64,000 bases of DNA, taken from NCBI GenBank assembly GCA_963210315.1, contig OY723251.1, positions 434,001 to 498,000 of the forward strand. Reading direction: 5' to 3'. The position numbers were made by a program, and so were the translations under genes. This document shows, piece by piece, positions 1 to 9,998 of the stretch. Below the pieces are notes generated by a model, which searched no databases, was not told the origin of the DNA, and worked only from the letters and a program-made list of their open reading frames with translations. The first letter of the stretch is position 1. The number at the start of each line of letters is the position of its first letter. The DNA comes from Rhynchopus euleeides. Its lineage: Eukaryota; Euglenozoa; Diplonemea; Diplonemida; Diplonemidae.

Positions 1-127
1 CTAGCAGTCAATTCCGCCCTGTTTCGAGTTCCGGAAATGCAGTCTGTTGGGTTCAAATTGGGATGCGGATGCGCATCCCAAGTTGACTGGGGAGGTTGGG
101 AGGGGGGGCAAAAAAGGTATCATTCTC

Positions 128-1234
128 TGGTGTTGCTGAAAGGCCCAAATTGCGTAGTTCGTGCGTAGTTTTGCGCAGTTTGTGCGTACATTGTGCATAA
201 GCAATAATGCCACTTTTTTATTCTCTCCAGTGGGAAACATGCTACCTCCAATACAGAGCCCAGACTGCACCAACACTACCACCGGCCTCGTCCCAGACCT
301 TGTGGTGCCCATTTCCTGATGTAGGGGCCCTCCATGTGTCCCAAATATCCACCCAGGCCCTCTGGTTTGCAGGAAGTCACTCTTCTGACTGCTGCGGAAG
401 GACCTGTCTCTGGAGGCCTTAGGAGCCTGGCTCGAGACTCACCAAACTAGGTTGTCCGAAGTCTCGAACCTCGGAAGACACATCAGTCAGCCCTCGCCCA
501 GCTGCAGCGTTTGTTTGTCTGTACCTAAGCCATAGAATGGGCTCACTTGACAGTGGCTGAAGGCTAAGGACACTGCCTGCGAAACCCCTTATCACTACAG
601 AGCCGAGATTGTACCAAAACGTCCCCTAAAGGGGCCCCCTACTCGGGTGTTGCAAAACCCCGTTCCTTTGAATTTGGAATCTGTGCGGATCGTAGTGGGG
701 TCATTTCTGTGGTCGAGCTGTCAAGCTTCGTCCGTGAAACGTGGGTCTGGTTCAGGGGCTGGTCATAGGATGTGACTGAGAGGCAACCACACCAGCCCAC
801 CCAGCGGGACCCCCTCCTTGGGTGTTCCAAAAACCCGATATTTGGAACGTTTGGGATCTGTGCGGATCGCAGTGGGGTCGTTTTGGCCATGGGTGTCCAT
901 TTACACCTCTTACTGGGAACACCAATTGGGTGAAAACACCCCCCCCTCATACCCCCCTACCCCCCGAGTACTCGGGGGGTAGGGGGGCCTGTAGAGGGCA
1001 CACATAGTGATTTTTCGGCAAACAAACCCGTTTCTTTGCACAATACAGGTGATTCAGAGTGGTCCCTGACTGGGATTCGAAAATTTTCAGCATTTTTTCA
1101 GCCTTTTTGAGCTAATTACTGGTCCCGCCCCAGTACAAAATAAAAAAGTGGCATTACGAGGCCATATTGCGTAGTTCGTGCGTACTTGTGCGTAGTTCGT
1201 GCGCACATCATGCGAAGCACTTTCAGCAACACCA
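128..1234. mobile_element. inverted-repeat element with 5-bp TSD TTCTC
   Basis: The ends are perfect inverted copies (TGGTGTTGCTGAAAG at 128, its complement ending at 1234). They are flanked directly by TTCTC at 123-127 and 1235-1239, which reads as a 5-bp target duplication. Arms of about 100 bp continue the inverted similarity, with GCGTAGTTCGTGCGTA repeats and AATGCCACTTTTTTATT at the inner edge. No coding capacity is visible. The middle holds two units of the dispersed ~200-bp GTGCGGATCG module. It is non-autonomous; its transposase source is unknown. Seen directly: inverted ends and duplication. Inferred: cut-and-paste mobility. Confidence 0.7.
620..960 (+). repeat. ~200-bp GTGCGGATCG module, two tandem units
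   Basis: Two units share CAAAACCCCGTTC, then TGTGCGGATCGTAGTGGGGTC, then a GAAACGTGGGTCTGGTTCAGG segment. The same module recurs at 12145-12760, 41110-41310 and, inverted, 42770-43435. Partial pieces lie at 23530, 29460 and 30140. It has no coding potential. It sits inside elements with different ends and different target duplications, so it is either a separate inserted repeat or a shared internal module. Confidence 0.7.
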
Positions 1235-1320
1235 TTCTCGAAACGCTGTTGAATTAGCTGAAAACTGACGGAGATTGACGGAGGATAACGGCCAGCGAAG
1301 ACCCCCTAACAAAGATAAGG

Positions 1321-1478
1321 TGACCGAAAACAAGCCGTCTCTGGGCGAGGGTGGGCGAAGGTGGGCGTGAGTGGGCGAGTGCAGGCGAGTGCGGGCGAGG
1401 GTGGGCGTGAGTGGTCGAGGGTGGTCGAGGGTGGTGCGCGTGCTGGGCGACGCCAAAAAGGCGGCTTGTTTTAGGTCA
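1321..1478. mobile_element. short minisatellite-bearing MITE, TSD TAAGG
   Basis: The 158-bp element starts TGACCGAAAACAAGCCG and ends in the inverted CGGCTTGTTTTAGGTCA. TAAGG flanks both sides (1316-1320, 1479-1483). The interior is a GGGCGAGGGTG minisatellite. The same ends and minisatellite occur in the larger element at 42356-43815, also with a 5-bp duplication, so the two belong to one family. Confidence 0.72.
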
Positions 1479-1668
1479 TAAGGCTGTTGTTTGTGCGCCA
1501 AATCCGGGCAAAACAAAAGCAACTCCGCAGCCTGATGAGGAGGTTGAATTTGTTGCCCAAGCGCTGCCTACTATCTTTTTGACACTGACAGGTTCCCTGT
1601 TGTGGTAAAAAAATGTTGAAAAAGGTGGAGTGGAGTGCCATTTACTCACAATTTTGACAAAGTATAGA

Positions 1669-1751
1669 GGGTCTTCGCTACGGGCATTTCCTGTTGAATT
1701 GGGCGAAACCTGACGGAGATTGACGAAGGATAACGACCAGCGAAGACCCCC
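1669..1751. repeat. short GGGTCTTCGCT inverted-end repeat
   Basis: An ~80-bp unit starts GGGTCTTCGCT and ends AGCGAAGACCC. The interior reads CCTGTTGAATTGGGCG and TGACGGAGATTGACGA. A right-hand half copy is at 1241-1310 and a diverged full copy at about 25620-25725. Similar ends lie at 46778 and 56443, on either side of the satellite block. No target duplication is evident. Confidence 0.55.
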
Positions 1752-2202
1752 ATACGATATTTCTGATTTTGGCTGATATACGTTATGAGGGGACTTCTTC
1801 CCGAAGCAGAACACAAGAGCACGTTTCAGTGGACTTCCCTCCCTGACTTTCTGAGGAAAACACAGAAAGGTTCCTGGAGCTTACTCACCTTGATTGGGCA
1901 AGCTATGGTGTCAGGTGTGTTTTTAATCCCCGGTCTTCCCAGCCAAAAATCCCCGATTCATCCCCGCTTTTTTCCAGCCAAAAATGGTACCCAATGTCCC
2001 TCCTCCCCAGTGTGGGGCCCTTGGTCTTGTACCAAATAATGGGTTCCTTCCACGGTTCCTCCCGCTCGCGCCATCCTCGGGTGCTGGAGGAAAACCCCAA
2101 AAAAACGGCTTTCGGGACCGTTATTCCGACGATACCCCCCGATATGCCAGCTGAAACAGCCCAAGGAGTTGCTGCAGTTACTAGACGGGCAAACACACGC
2201 TC

Positions 2203-2264
2203 CACGGGGGGTCTGGGGGGTGGAGCCCCCAGCCGTCGGAGGCCACGGTAGTGAACATCTGTTC
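2203..2264 (+). repeat. GC-rich hairpin repeat, copy 1
   Basis: This ~60-bp dispersed repeat reads GGGGGGTCTGGGGGG, a hairpin GGGGGCGGAGCCCCC in consensus (one mismatch here), GCCGCCGGAGGCCACGG, then TAGTGAACATCTGTTC. About ten copies lie in the window on both strands. The stem should fold strongly in single-stranded DNA or RNA. Confidence 0.8.
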
Positions 2265-2376
2265 ATTGTGGGCGTACAGATTCTGTGTGAGTTGGCTGCG
2301 TCCTCCTGAGGCTACCGGAGCTGTTGGATTCCTGACCTGATGGGAATCGAAGGACTTGGGTACGAGATATCCGCCA

Positions 2377-2435
2377 CAGGGGGGTCTGGGGGGCGGAGCC
2401 CCCCAGCCGCCGGAGGCCACGGTAGTGAACGTCTG
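2377..2435 (+). repeat. GC-rich hairpin repeat, copy 2
   Basis: Perfect hairpin GGGGGGCGGAGCCCCCC followed by CCGCCGGAGGCCACGGTAG. It lies 113 bp from copy 1 in the same orientation, within repeat block A. Confidence 0.8.
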
Positions 2436-2589
2436 GCTCTTGGCTGGAAAAAAAACCAGATTTTGGCTGGAAAAAAATCGGTTTTTTGCTGGAAAAAAAA
2501 CCTGGTTTTGGCTGGAAAAAAACCGGAAAAAGGGCGGATGCCAAAAAGACTCATCCTCATCCCCCGCTAGAAATACACCTGTATGGTGT

Positions 2590-4800
2590 ACTTCTTGAAA
2601 AAATCTGCGAAATACACTGAAACGCACTGATCTGCACCGCTTCGAACACGAACCTCACAACACAAAACTAAACAAAACACAACACGAACACGCACGCTGA
2701 CACGCACGAAGAGGCGTAAGGTGGATCCTGTTCAGCATTCGGCTGGTCCCACGTGAGGCAGGCGGCACAGGTGCTTGCCGTGCCGCGGTGTGGGAAGGCC
2801 GAATACATGGTTCGCATTGTGTGGTGCAGAGGCACCACACACACGAATCTGAGAATGCACAGTGGCGTGCAGTGAGATAGATCGATGGATGTGTGACAGG
2901 GGTTCTTTCTGAAGGAGGGCTTGTGCGGGGAAATCGCATCTGCCTCTGTTTCTCGAAACAGGCAGATGAACAGCAAAGGTTAAGATTGGTGACACGGGGG
3001 GTTGAAATACAAAGGGGCACGGCGTGTACTCAACGTTTTGGGGTTTTGGGTGCAGAAAATACGCGGTGTCTGTGCCCCAAACCGGTGAAGGTTGGTGAGA
3101 ATGCGCACAGTCACAGCAACAAGGCAAGGTAGATTGTGTTTGTCACCCAAAGCGCTGCTAACTATCGTTTTCACTGTGACAACATGATTGTCGTGTGTGA
3201 AAAACCCAAAAGGCTGAATAGAAGCCGGACACCTGTGTTTCAACCCCCTCCCTTCCCCGACCAGTAAGAATGGCTACACTCGTGTGGTTCTTCTGTTGCC
3301 GTTGCAGTGCCGTACGGGGATGTCCCGTTCAACTCGGGTTGGCCGTGGCCTCGCCAGGCACCACTTCGTGAGGAGCCATAGTCGCACGGACAGGGAAGGG
3401 GCGGGGTGAGGAGGAGCAAAGAGGGATAACAAGGAGGCGGGATGGGGCGGGGGTTCATTGGCGTGCTTCAGCTGCACTCACGTGGCGGGACGTTGTCTTG
3501 CGTATGTGGCTGTCTGCAGGAACGCTCAATTCACGACTGCCATTGCTGTGTACAGCCCTTCCTCGCCTGTCCGTCGACACCTGCTGCTCCTGCACCGCCT
3601 TCACCTCCCCAGCAGGTGTGCTCCTGCGGCACCACCAGACACCCAAACCAATGGCGACGAGGGCCACAACCCCACCCACGATCGGCAGCACAATCAGCAG
3701 CATGTTTGTGTCTTCCGTGTGACAAGGCACGTCGAAGTGCAGGTTGCCAAGCGAGGTACACTGCCCACACGGGACTGACACCGTCTGCTGGCCATCAATG
3801 GCAAGTGTGTACCCGGAACCATGGCGGCTAATGGTGGCGTAGACACCCAGCGGTCCCCTGATGCAGGAGTCACAGAGCTGTGTCCGCTGACCCAGAGGGT
3901 ACCGCACTGTGGTCCTGCAGGCGGCAGCACCACACCCCGTCACTTCAACAAAGTCGCTGTTCGTCGTGCTGGTGCACAGGCCTCCTGACGACGCCGGCCT
4001 GGGCGTGGGCACATGCGTGGGGATGGGCATGGGCACAGACGTCACAGGCGTGGCCGTCGGTAAGAGCCCCGACCCGCAAGGCACGTCAAACTGGATCTTG
4101 CCAATCGAAGTGCACTGCCCACACGTGGATGACATCGTCAGCCCACCCGTGGCAAGTGTGTACAGCGGACCCGAGCGCGTAATGGTGGCGTAGACACCCA
4201 GCGGCCCGCTGGCGCACGGGTCACAGAGCTCGGTCTGCTGTCCCACAGGGTACCGCACTATGGTCCTGCAGGTGCTATCACCACACGCCATCAGTCCAAC
4301 AAAGTCGCTGTTCGTCGTGCTGGTGCACAGGCCTGCTGACGATGCCGGCCTCGGCGTGGGGATAGGCGTGGGCACAAGCAAGTCCGCGGTGATGTCCAGA
4401 ATGAAGGTGTAGTCAAAGTCACACACACTGTTGGTGTTCAGGAGGACAACCACCGTCCCTGCGCTCAGCGCCAGGGGGGGGTCGAAGGTGTGCGACCACA
4501 TCCCTCCCGCGGACTTGGCTTTCAACAAATCTGTAGTACCAAACTTGATCGTCGCGGTGAGCCCCCCCGTACAGGTCCACGAACGCTTCTTCAACCGCAG
4601 TTGAACTTTCGTCACATGCGACGCCACGGGTGCCGGGTACTTATTTAAATGCTGGCCATCGTTGAGTCTTCCGCTGTATGTTTCGGCCTCTGCCATTTGA
4701 AGCCACACCAGGACTGACGCAGCAACAAGTACCGCCCGCATGATGTTCTGCTGTGTGTACACCTCCCGAGTGTGTGAGCTGTGGGGTGTGAGTGGATGGT
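2590..4800 (-). repeat. segmental triplication, copy I
   Basis: One intact surface-protein gene plus about 800 bp of its 3' flank. The flank (GCTGGTCCCACGTGAGGCAG, GTGTGTGACAGGGGTTCTTTC-like stretches, TTTGTGCCCCAAACC) recurs at 8745-9765 and 13320-15770, in the same orientation and about 5-6 kb apart. This is a local tandem duplication of a gene unit, later broken up by mobile elements. Confidence 0.7.
3455..4741 (-). CDS. signal-peptide, Cys-rich type I membrane protein (surface protein family, copy 1)
   Basis: The 428-residue protein is not a family I can name. The ATG at 4741 was chosen because it begins a textbook signal peptide (MRAVLVAASVLVWLQMAEA); the frame is open a little further upstream but lacks ATG. 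Layout: signal 1-19; a beta-rich N-terminal domain 20-120 ending DFDYTFILDITA; a TP-rich linker; Cys-rich repeat 138-222; a second linker; Cys-rich repeat 254-340; a membrane helix 347-370 starting MLLIVLPI and ending WWCRRS; and a basic tail of about 58 residues. Each Cys repeat has the pattern LCTSTTNSDF ... CRT.VRYP.GQ.T.LCD.C..GPLGVYATI ... CGQCTS ... F.VPC, with about eight cysteines likely in disulfides. It is probably displayed at the cell surface. It is a paralogue of 14502-15710. Ligand or role unknown. Confidence 0.85.
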   Translation of the reverse strand: MRAVLVAASVLVWLQMAEAETYSGRLNDGQHLNKYPAPVASHVTKVQLRLKKRSWTCTGGLTATIKFGTTDLLKAKSAGGMWSHTFDPPLALSAGTVVVLLNTNSVCDFDYTFILDITADLLVPTPIPTPRPASSAGLCTSTTNSDFVGLMACGDSTCRTIVRYPVGQQTELCDPCASGPLGVYATITRSGPLYTLATGGLTMSSTCGQCTSIGKIQFDVPCGSGLLPTATPVTSVPMPIPTHVPTPRPASSGGLCTSTTNSDFVEVTGCGAAACRTTVRYPLGQRTQLCDSCIRGPLGVYATISRHGSGYTLAIDGQQTVSVPCGQCTSLGNLHFDVPCHTEDTNMLLIVLPIVGGVVALVAIGLGVWWCRRSTPAGEVKAVQEQQVSTDRRGRAVHSNGSRELSVPADSHIRKTTSRHVSAAEARQ

Positions 4801-6100
4801 GTGAGACCCTTAATCAGAAGACTGCATCAAATGGGACTAAGGTCACCAAACGGGAACACCAGTGTGTGTGTGTTCGCCATGCAGAGCGGTGAGGAGGCAC
4901 GCGGCTGCCAAGTCAGCTGCACAGAGGCTGCCCTGCACAGGCCACGGCGCTTGCACCACCCGCTGCACCACACGCGCAAGGATGTGCCCCTTATGCAGCG
5001 GTGCGGGGGGGGGGGGGGGGGTGACAACGCAACAAGAGCTGGCAGAGCTGCTTCCCCTCGCCTGCTGTGAAGCCAACCACAAGAGCTCAAGGCTGTGGGT
5101 GTGAGCAGGGCGTGTGGGCAGGGGCAGGGGTCAGTCTCAGTCTCCGGCGTTGTACCAGGCTCTCGCTAATCTTGTGCATTGGTGTGGCAGGCCACACTTC
5201 TCCAGAGGGCGCGAGAGTAAGAAAGAAGCAGCAAGAAAGGGGTGGGGCGGAGGGTCTGGGGATCAAATAATGTTTTTGCTATCACGTTTTTTCCTGCATC
5301 ACTTCACGATCCAGCGGGAGGGGGCACAGATATTCTGCAGGCACGACTTCTCCGACCATCCGGGACCCTACGCATGCGTGTCGGGTGGAAGGCGATGAAC
5401 TACTTCTCGACGCGACCCGTAGGCTGCTCGGGAGCAAGCATTGCCTCGGGTTCATGCAAGCCTCCAGACTTGGTTATCCCACGGCACCGCTTCTGCGTGG
5501 CTTCCCATGCCCACAAGGGAGCACGGAGACGCCTCACCATCTGTTCAGGACTCCTGGTGCAAGCACCCGTCATGGTCCAGGGGAGTTACACCCTGCCATT
5601 TCATACTCCTGGCACAAGTGCCCGTCACGGTGTGGGGAAGCCCCCCCAGGCAGTTTAGGGTCGTGCCCGAGACCTGGTGGAGAAGGGGGGGGCAAAGTGT
5701 CGGGGACAGTCGGGGCGGGTAGAGGACGGTGTGGGGAGTAGCCTCCACACTCTTGGTGCACACCAGTCGGCCCCAGTCTGTTGAAGTGGGGCGGGTGGGG
5801 CGTGGGGGCAGAGGATGTTTCTCGCCTCGGGAACTCGGACGAGGTGATTTGATGGCATACAGAGTCCCTGCACTTTTCGCGCGACTCCTGAGGCAAGCCA
5901 ACCTCACCACCGAGTCCCCAACTGGCCCTGTAAATATGTTGGGACGGACAGGCACCGCTTACGCAGCCCGGGTGCGCCTGAATTAATTACCTGTGGGAAA
6001 TCCATACGTACGTTTCTTACAAAAAAAATAAATGGGGGAGATCGGCAGGCGTGTATCTATTTCACGGAATGAAAATAGGAATTTGGGGAAAAAATATTTT
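4742..6100. other. gene-free stretch upstream of copy 1
   Basis: No credible ORF. It contains a run of 17 G at 5005-5021 and a segment (5840-5955) shared with 13180-13312. Otherwise it is unassigned. Confidence 0.5.
5840..5955 (+). repeat. dispersed segment shared with 13180-13312
   Basis: Near-identical sequence (CACTTTTCGCGCGACTCC, CAACCTCACCACCGAGTC, CTGGCCCTGTAAATATGTT) occurs again at 13180-13312. There it runs on into CGGACAGGGCAAAAAATGGG, which is also at 8680. Possibly part of the triplicated unit. No gene recognised. Confidence 0.6.
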
Positions 6101-6104
6101 TTTG

Positions 6105-6430
6105 CACTATTTTTTTGCACTTTTTTCCTTTGGATTTTATTGTGACCCTACTTGGTATTGGCAGAATTTTTTTATGTTCCCGGTCTTGGATGTGCTCAAA
6201 CATTCAAAAGAACACATTTTCCGTGGCCAAAAAATTTTTTGCACCCGGAGGTGGGGATGGGGGTGGTGGTCACTACTTTTTTGCACCATTTTCCTTTGGG
6301 TTTTATTGTGACCCTACTTGGCATTGGCAGAATTCTTTTATGTTCCCGGTCTTGGATGTGCTCAAACAGTCAAAAGAACACATTTTCCGGGTGCAAAAAA
6401 ATGTTGCACCTGGGGCGTGGAGAGGGGGGT
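6105..6430 (+). repeat. two-copy tandem duplication, 166-bp period
   Basis: The stretch TTTTATTGTGACCCTACTTGG ... GGTCTTGGATGTGCTCAAAC ... AGAACACATTTTCCG occurs at 6131 and again at 6297, with T-rich spacers. Non-coding. The right copy runs into two inverted hairpin repeats. Confidence 0.75.
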
Positions 6431-6474
6431 CGGAGGGCGGTGGTGTGAGAGGCTTGCTCTCGAGCTCAAACCAA

Positions 6475-6536
6475 CAGATGTTCACTACCGTGGCCTCCGG
6501 CGGCTGGGGGGCTCCGCCCCCCAGACCCCCCTGTGG
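6475..6536 (-). repeat. GC-rich hairpin repeat, copy 3 (inverted)
   Basis: Reverse-oriented copy, ending in CCCCCCTGTGG. Confidence 0.8.
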
Positions 6537-6633
6537 CGTGTCTTTGCGCGACAATTTATCGTCCCCCCATGCGACATGTGCTATCTGTCAGTTGTGTTGT
6601 ACTTGAGCGTATGCGACTATGGAGCCAGGCCAA

Positions 6634-6695
6634 CAGACGTTCGCTACCGTGGCCTCCGGCGGCTGGGGGGCTCCGCCCCCCACACCCCCCTGTGG
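6634..6695 (-). repeat. GC-rich hairpin repeat, copy 4 (inverted)
   Basis: Same orientation as the copy 159 bp to its left. TTCGCTACC replaces TTCACTACC, and the run after the hairpin is CACACCCCCC. Confidence 0.8.
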
Positions 6696-6699
6696 CATG

Positions 6700-7560
6700 T
6701 GCCTGGTCTTGGAGCCAAGCCCTTGCGCGTACGGGGCTGCGGCATGTCGGTTCCAGCACCCTCGCGGGAGGCTGGGCCCGAGCACTGATCTCTAAGAGAC
6801 GAACCACCTTGCGAATGCGATCGGGTTTGCGGGCTTGCGGCCATGACATCTCGAAAGGGTCGTCGTGGGCCCGTGATCATGTTTCGGGTTCGACTTGGTG
6901 GGCATCCGTGGCGATTCGCGGAACCACGTGTATGTGTGCGAGGAAGCAAAGAGATAACACACCAGGAGCCACGCAGCACCAGGTCGACCTGGATCTGATC
7001 GAGCTCAGGGGGAAGGAAGCACAGTCACCAAAGTGATATCACCGCCGGCCTCAACCACCAAACTGCAACCGCAGAAGTTCCGCTATTCTCACAAGGGAAG
7101 GCGCCCTGGGATGTAGCAGTGATTTGTGTGCAGCGCCATCAAGTGACACTGACCGCCTTGAACAGAGAGGTAGTGTACAGATGGCGATCAGTGAGAGGGC
7201 GTGCTGTGTCCTTCCACTTCCCCATCTACCTCCATTCGTTCACCGTTGTTGATAGCGATTTTTTCGCCATTTTTTCGAATCGTATGCATCGGTCAGGCCG
7301 AGTGAATCAAAATAGCGCAAAAATCACACCAAAATCTGTGTCTGAGGCACAGAAATCGTGCAAAAAAGCACCCAAAAAAAGTGCAAAAAAACCAAAATAG
7401 GATTTCGAAAATCGGCCAAAATACCCCCAAAATAGAGCCACACCTGGAGATCGGAAGCATCCGTCGCCCTCGTCCGGCCAACTCGGTCGTGCGTACTGAA
7501 CACCCCGACTGCGCCCTGCTTGGCTGTAGAAGGGGGGAGGGCACCCTGGGGGAAAATACC
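6700..7560. other. gene-free stretch
   Basis: Only short ORFs of unremarkable composition. One Lys-rich 93-codon frame (7119-7400) follows an A-rich tract and has no recognisable motif. I see nothing to annotate as a gene. Confidence 0.4.
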
Positions 7561-7827
7561 TACCAGGTGTATTTTTAATCCCCGATTCATCCCCGATTCT
7601 TTCCAGCCAAAAATGGCACCCAATGTCCCTCCCCCCCAGTGTGGGGCCCTTGGTCTTGTATCAAATGGGTTCCTTCCACGAGTCCTCTCGCTCGCGCCAT
7701 CCTCGGGTGCTGGAGGAAAACCCCAGAAAACGGCTTTCGGGACCGTTATTCCGACGATCCCCTGATATGCCACAGCTGAAACAGCCCAAGGACTTGCTGC
7801 GGTTACTAGACGGGCAGAGACACGCTA

Positions 7828-7890
7828 CACGGGGGGTCTGGGGGGCAGAGCCCCCCAGCCGCCGGAGGCCACGGTAGTGAACATCTGTTC
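7828..7890 (+). repeat. GC-rich hairpin repeat, copy 5
   Basis: Copy with GGGGGGCAGAGCCCCCC (loop-side G to A), inside repeat block A copy 2. Confidence 0.8.
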
Positions 7891-7902
7891 ATTGTGGGCG
7901 TA

Positions 7903-8267
7903 CCTGGGACCCCCCGTGTATAAGTCCCCCCCCCTTACCCCCGTGTTTAAGTCCCCCCCTGGGGGTCTGGCAGGGGGGGGACTTAAACACAGGGGGACCT
8001 AAACACGGGGGTGGGCTGGTCTGGAGGGTCATCAGGTGGCCCCTAGGCCCTCCAGGTGCTGTCTGAGTCGAAAAGTGGGGTGCCAAAAGTCCATCCGGAC
8101 CGGAATTACCCCCCTACGACAGCAGAGGAAGAGGTCTTCTTGGTCTCCACTGTGCCACCCCCGTGTTTAAGCCCCCCCTGTGTTTAGGTCCGCCCCCCCC
8201 CGTGTTTAAGTCCCCCCCGGCCGAAAATCGCCTCCAGGGGGGGGACTTAAACACGGGGGGTCCCAGG
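7903..8267. mobile_element. TA-flanked MITE, CCTGGGACC ends, copy 1
   Basis: The 365-bp element starts CCTGGGACCCCCCGTGT and ends with its complement, flanked by TA (7901-7902, 8268-8269). Subterminal GTTTAAGTCCCCCCC tracts repeat in both orientations. The paralogous empty site at 2277 has a single TA, proving both insertion and TA duplication. That points to a Tc1/mariner-type transposase acting in trans. Copies 2 and 3 are at 40076 and 40470. Confidence 0.88.
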
Positions 8268-8370
8268 TACAGATTCTGTGTGAGTTGGCTGCGTCCTCCT
8301 GAGGCTACTGGTGCTGTTGGATTCCCTGACCTGATGGGAATCGAAGGACTTGGGTACGAGATATCCGCCA

Positions 8371-8429
8371 CAGGGGGGTCTGGGGGGCGGAGCCCCCCAG
8401 CCGCCGGAGGCCACGGTAGTGGACGTCTG
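8371..8429 (+). repeat. GC-rich hairpin repeat, copy 6
   Basis: Perfect hairpin; the trailing GTGAAC has become GTGGAC. Confidence 0.8.
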
Positions 8430-8744
8430 GCTCTTGGCTGGAAAAAAAACCAGATTTTGGCTGGGAAAAAACCCGAAAAAGGGGCGGATGCCCGGAGGAC
8501 TCATCCTCATCCCCCACTAGAAATGCACCTGATACCCACCCTGGAAAAAAAACACGTATGGAGTACGTATGGATTTCACCTATGGAGTACGTATGGATTC
8601 CACATGTGGGTCAAAAAAATACAAAATAAATAACGTATGGAAATCCATACGTTCCACATGTGCAGCGTAAGGGGGGCGGACAGGGCAAAAAATGGGCGCG
8701 TTCCAAAATATTTACGGATACGGTAACATGGAGAGGTTGTGGTG

Positions 8745-9765
8745 ACACGCACACACCTCGACCTGCGCGGAGGTGAGATGTGGCTCTTCGTGCAGCAGGC
8801 ACCCTAGGAAAACACTGCCTGCTGCGGGTGCTGCTGCTCCCTTGTGTCAGACTTCCTCTATGATAGACTATCATTCGCATGCATGCAATCTGGGTATGCA
8901 CAGTGACCTGCAGTGAGATGGGTCAGGATGTGTGACAGGGGTTCGCTCTTAAGGAGGGCTTGTGCGGGGAAATCGCATCTGCCTCTGTATTCAAACAACA
9001 AAGGTTAAGAATGGTTCCACGGGGGGGCTGAAATACAAAGGCGACAAGGCGCACGGCTCGTATTCAACGCCTTGTGTGACAAACACGCGTTGTTTGTGCG
9101 CCAAACCCGATGAAGCTTGGTGGGAATGTACAGTCACGGCGTTCGTGGAAACAAAGATTAAGATTGGTGACACGGGGGGTTGAAATACAAAGGCGACAAG
9201 GTGCAAGGCTTGTACTCAACATTGGCTTTGGGTGCAGAAAATACGCGCTGTTTGTGCCCCAAACCCGGTGAAGGTTGGTGGGAATGTGCGCACAGTCACA
9301 GCAACAAGGGCAAGGTAGATTGTGTTTGTGAGTAAGCAGGGGGCAAAGAGTGACAGCCAAATGAGGCGGGGCTTAGACAGCATTCATTGGCGTGATTCAG
9401 CTGCACTCACGTGGCGGGACGTTGTCGTGCGTATGTGGCTGTCTGCAGGAACGCTCAGTCCACGACTGCCAATGGCGCGGACAGCGTCTCCGTCAACGCC
9501 TGCTGGTCCACCACCTCCACCTCCCCAGCAGGTGTGCTCCTGCGGCACCACCAGACACCCAAACCAATGGCGACGAGGGCCACAACCCCACCCGCGATCG
9601 GCAGCACAATCAGCAGCATGTTTGTGTCTGCGTGACAAGGCACGTCGAAGTAGAGGCCACGACCCGAGGTGCACTGCCCACACGGGACTGACGACGTATC
9701 CCCATCAATGTCAACTGTGTAGCTCGAACCAGATCGGGTAATGGTGGCGTAGATACCCAGCGGCT
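8745..9765 (-). repeat. segmental triplication, copy II (truncated)
   Basis: Contains the 3' flank and only the C-terminal third of the surface-protein gene, ending abruptly at about 9764. Confidence 0.7.
9455..9764 (-). pseudogene. 5'-truncated copy of the Cys-rich surface-protein gene
   Basis: In frame this encodes the last part of a Cys repeat (LGIYATITRSGSSYTVDIDG, CGQCTS, FDVPCHADTN), the membrane helix (MLLIVLPIAGGVVALVAIG), WWCRRSTPAGEVEVV and a stop at 9455. Upstream of about 9764 the similarity stops at a GGGGGTC palindrome array belonging to a partial mobile element. Signal peptide, N-terminal domain and first Cys repeat are gone, so it cannot be a surface protein as it stands. Confidence 0.85.
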
Positions 9766-9921
9766 CGCGGGGGTCGGGACCCCCGCGAGTGGGGGTCTGG
9801 ACCCCCGCGAGCGGGGGTATGGACCCCGCTCGCGGGGGTCGTCTGGGCACCAAAAATAGCAGGGCAGACTCCCGCTAGCGGGGGTCCAGACCCCCGCTCC
9901 AGGGGGTGGGAGTCCACCGTG
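9765..9921. mobile_element. partial CACGGTG-type element fused to the truncated gene
   Basis: This is a tract of CCCCCGCTAGCGGGGG-like palindromes ending GGAGTCCACCGTG at 9921. That end equals the right end of the element at 35194-37576 (GGAGTCCACCGTG). No CACGGTG left end is present, so the element is incomplete or rearranged at its junction with the gene fragment. Confidence 0.55.
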
Positions 9922-9940
9922 CAGGTGTTGTTCCACATTC

Positions 9941-9956
9941 GGGGGGGGGGGGGGGG
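9941..9956 (+). repeat. homopolymer run of 16 G
   Basis: One of many long G or C runs (also 5005-5021, 19254-19269, 25267-25284, 34028-34046). They could form quadruplexes and are prone to length errors. Confidence 0.7.
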
Positions 9957-9998
9957 TAGGCAAGGCTGGACAAATGCTGCATTTTAAAAATAAAAAAC

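Larger units (their letters stand above)
1916..2581 (+). repeat. dispersed repeat block A, copy 1
   Basis: This block matches 7568-8531 almost throughout: AATCCCC stretches, TTCCAGCCAAAAATGG, CTTTCGGGACCGTTATTCCG, two GC-rich hairpin repeats and TTGGCTGGAAAAAAA tracts. Copy 1 lacks the TA-flanked insertion found in copy 2 and so preserves its empty site at about 2277. No convincing ORF. Confidence 0.75.
7568..8531 (+). repeat. dispersed repeat block A, copy 2 (with MITE inserted)
   Basis: Second copy of the block at 1916-2581, in the same orientation and about 5.7 kb away. It is interrupted at GGGCGTA by the 365-bp element at 7903-8267. Removing that element and one TA restores the copy 1 sequence (GGGCGTACAGATTC). 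Confidence 0.8.

Noticed and set aside
7119..7400. 93-codon Lys-rich frame
   Set aside because: The Lys tail comes from an A-rich tract and there is no conserved feature.
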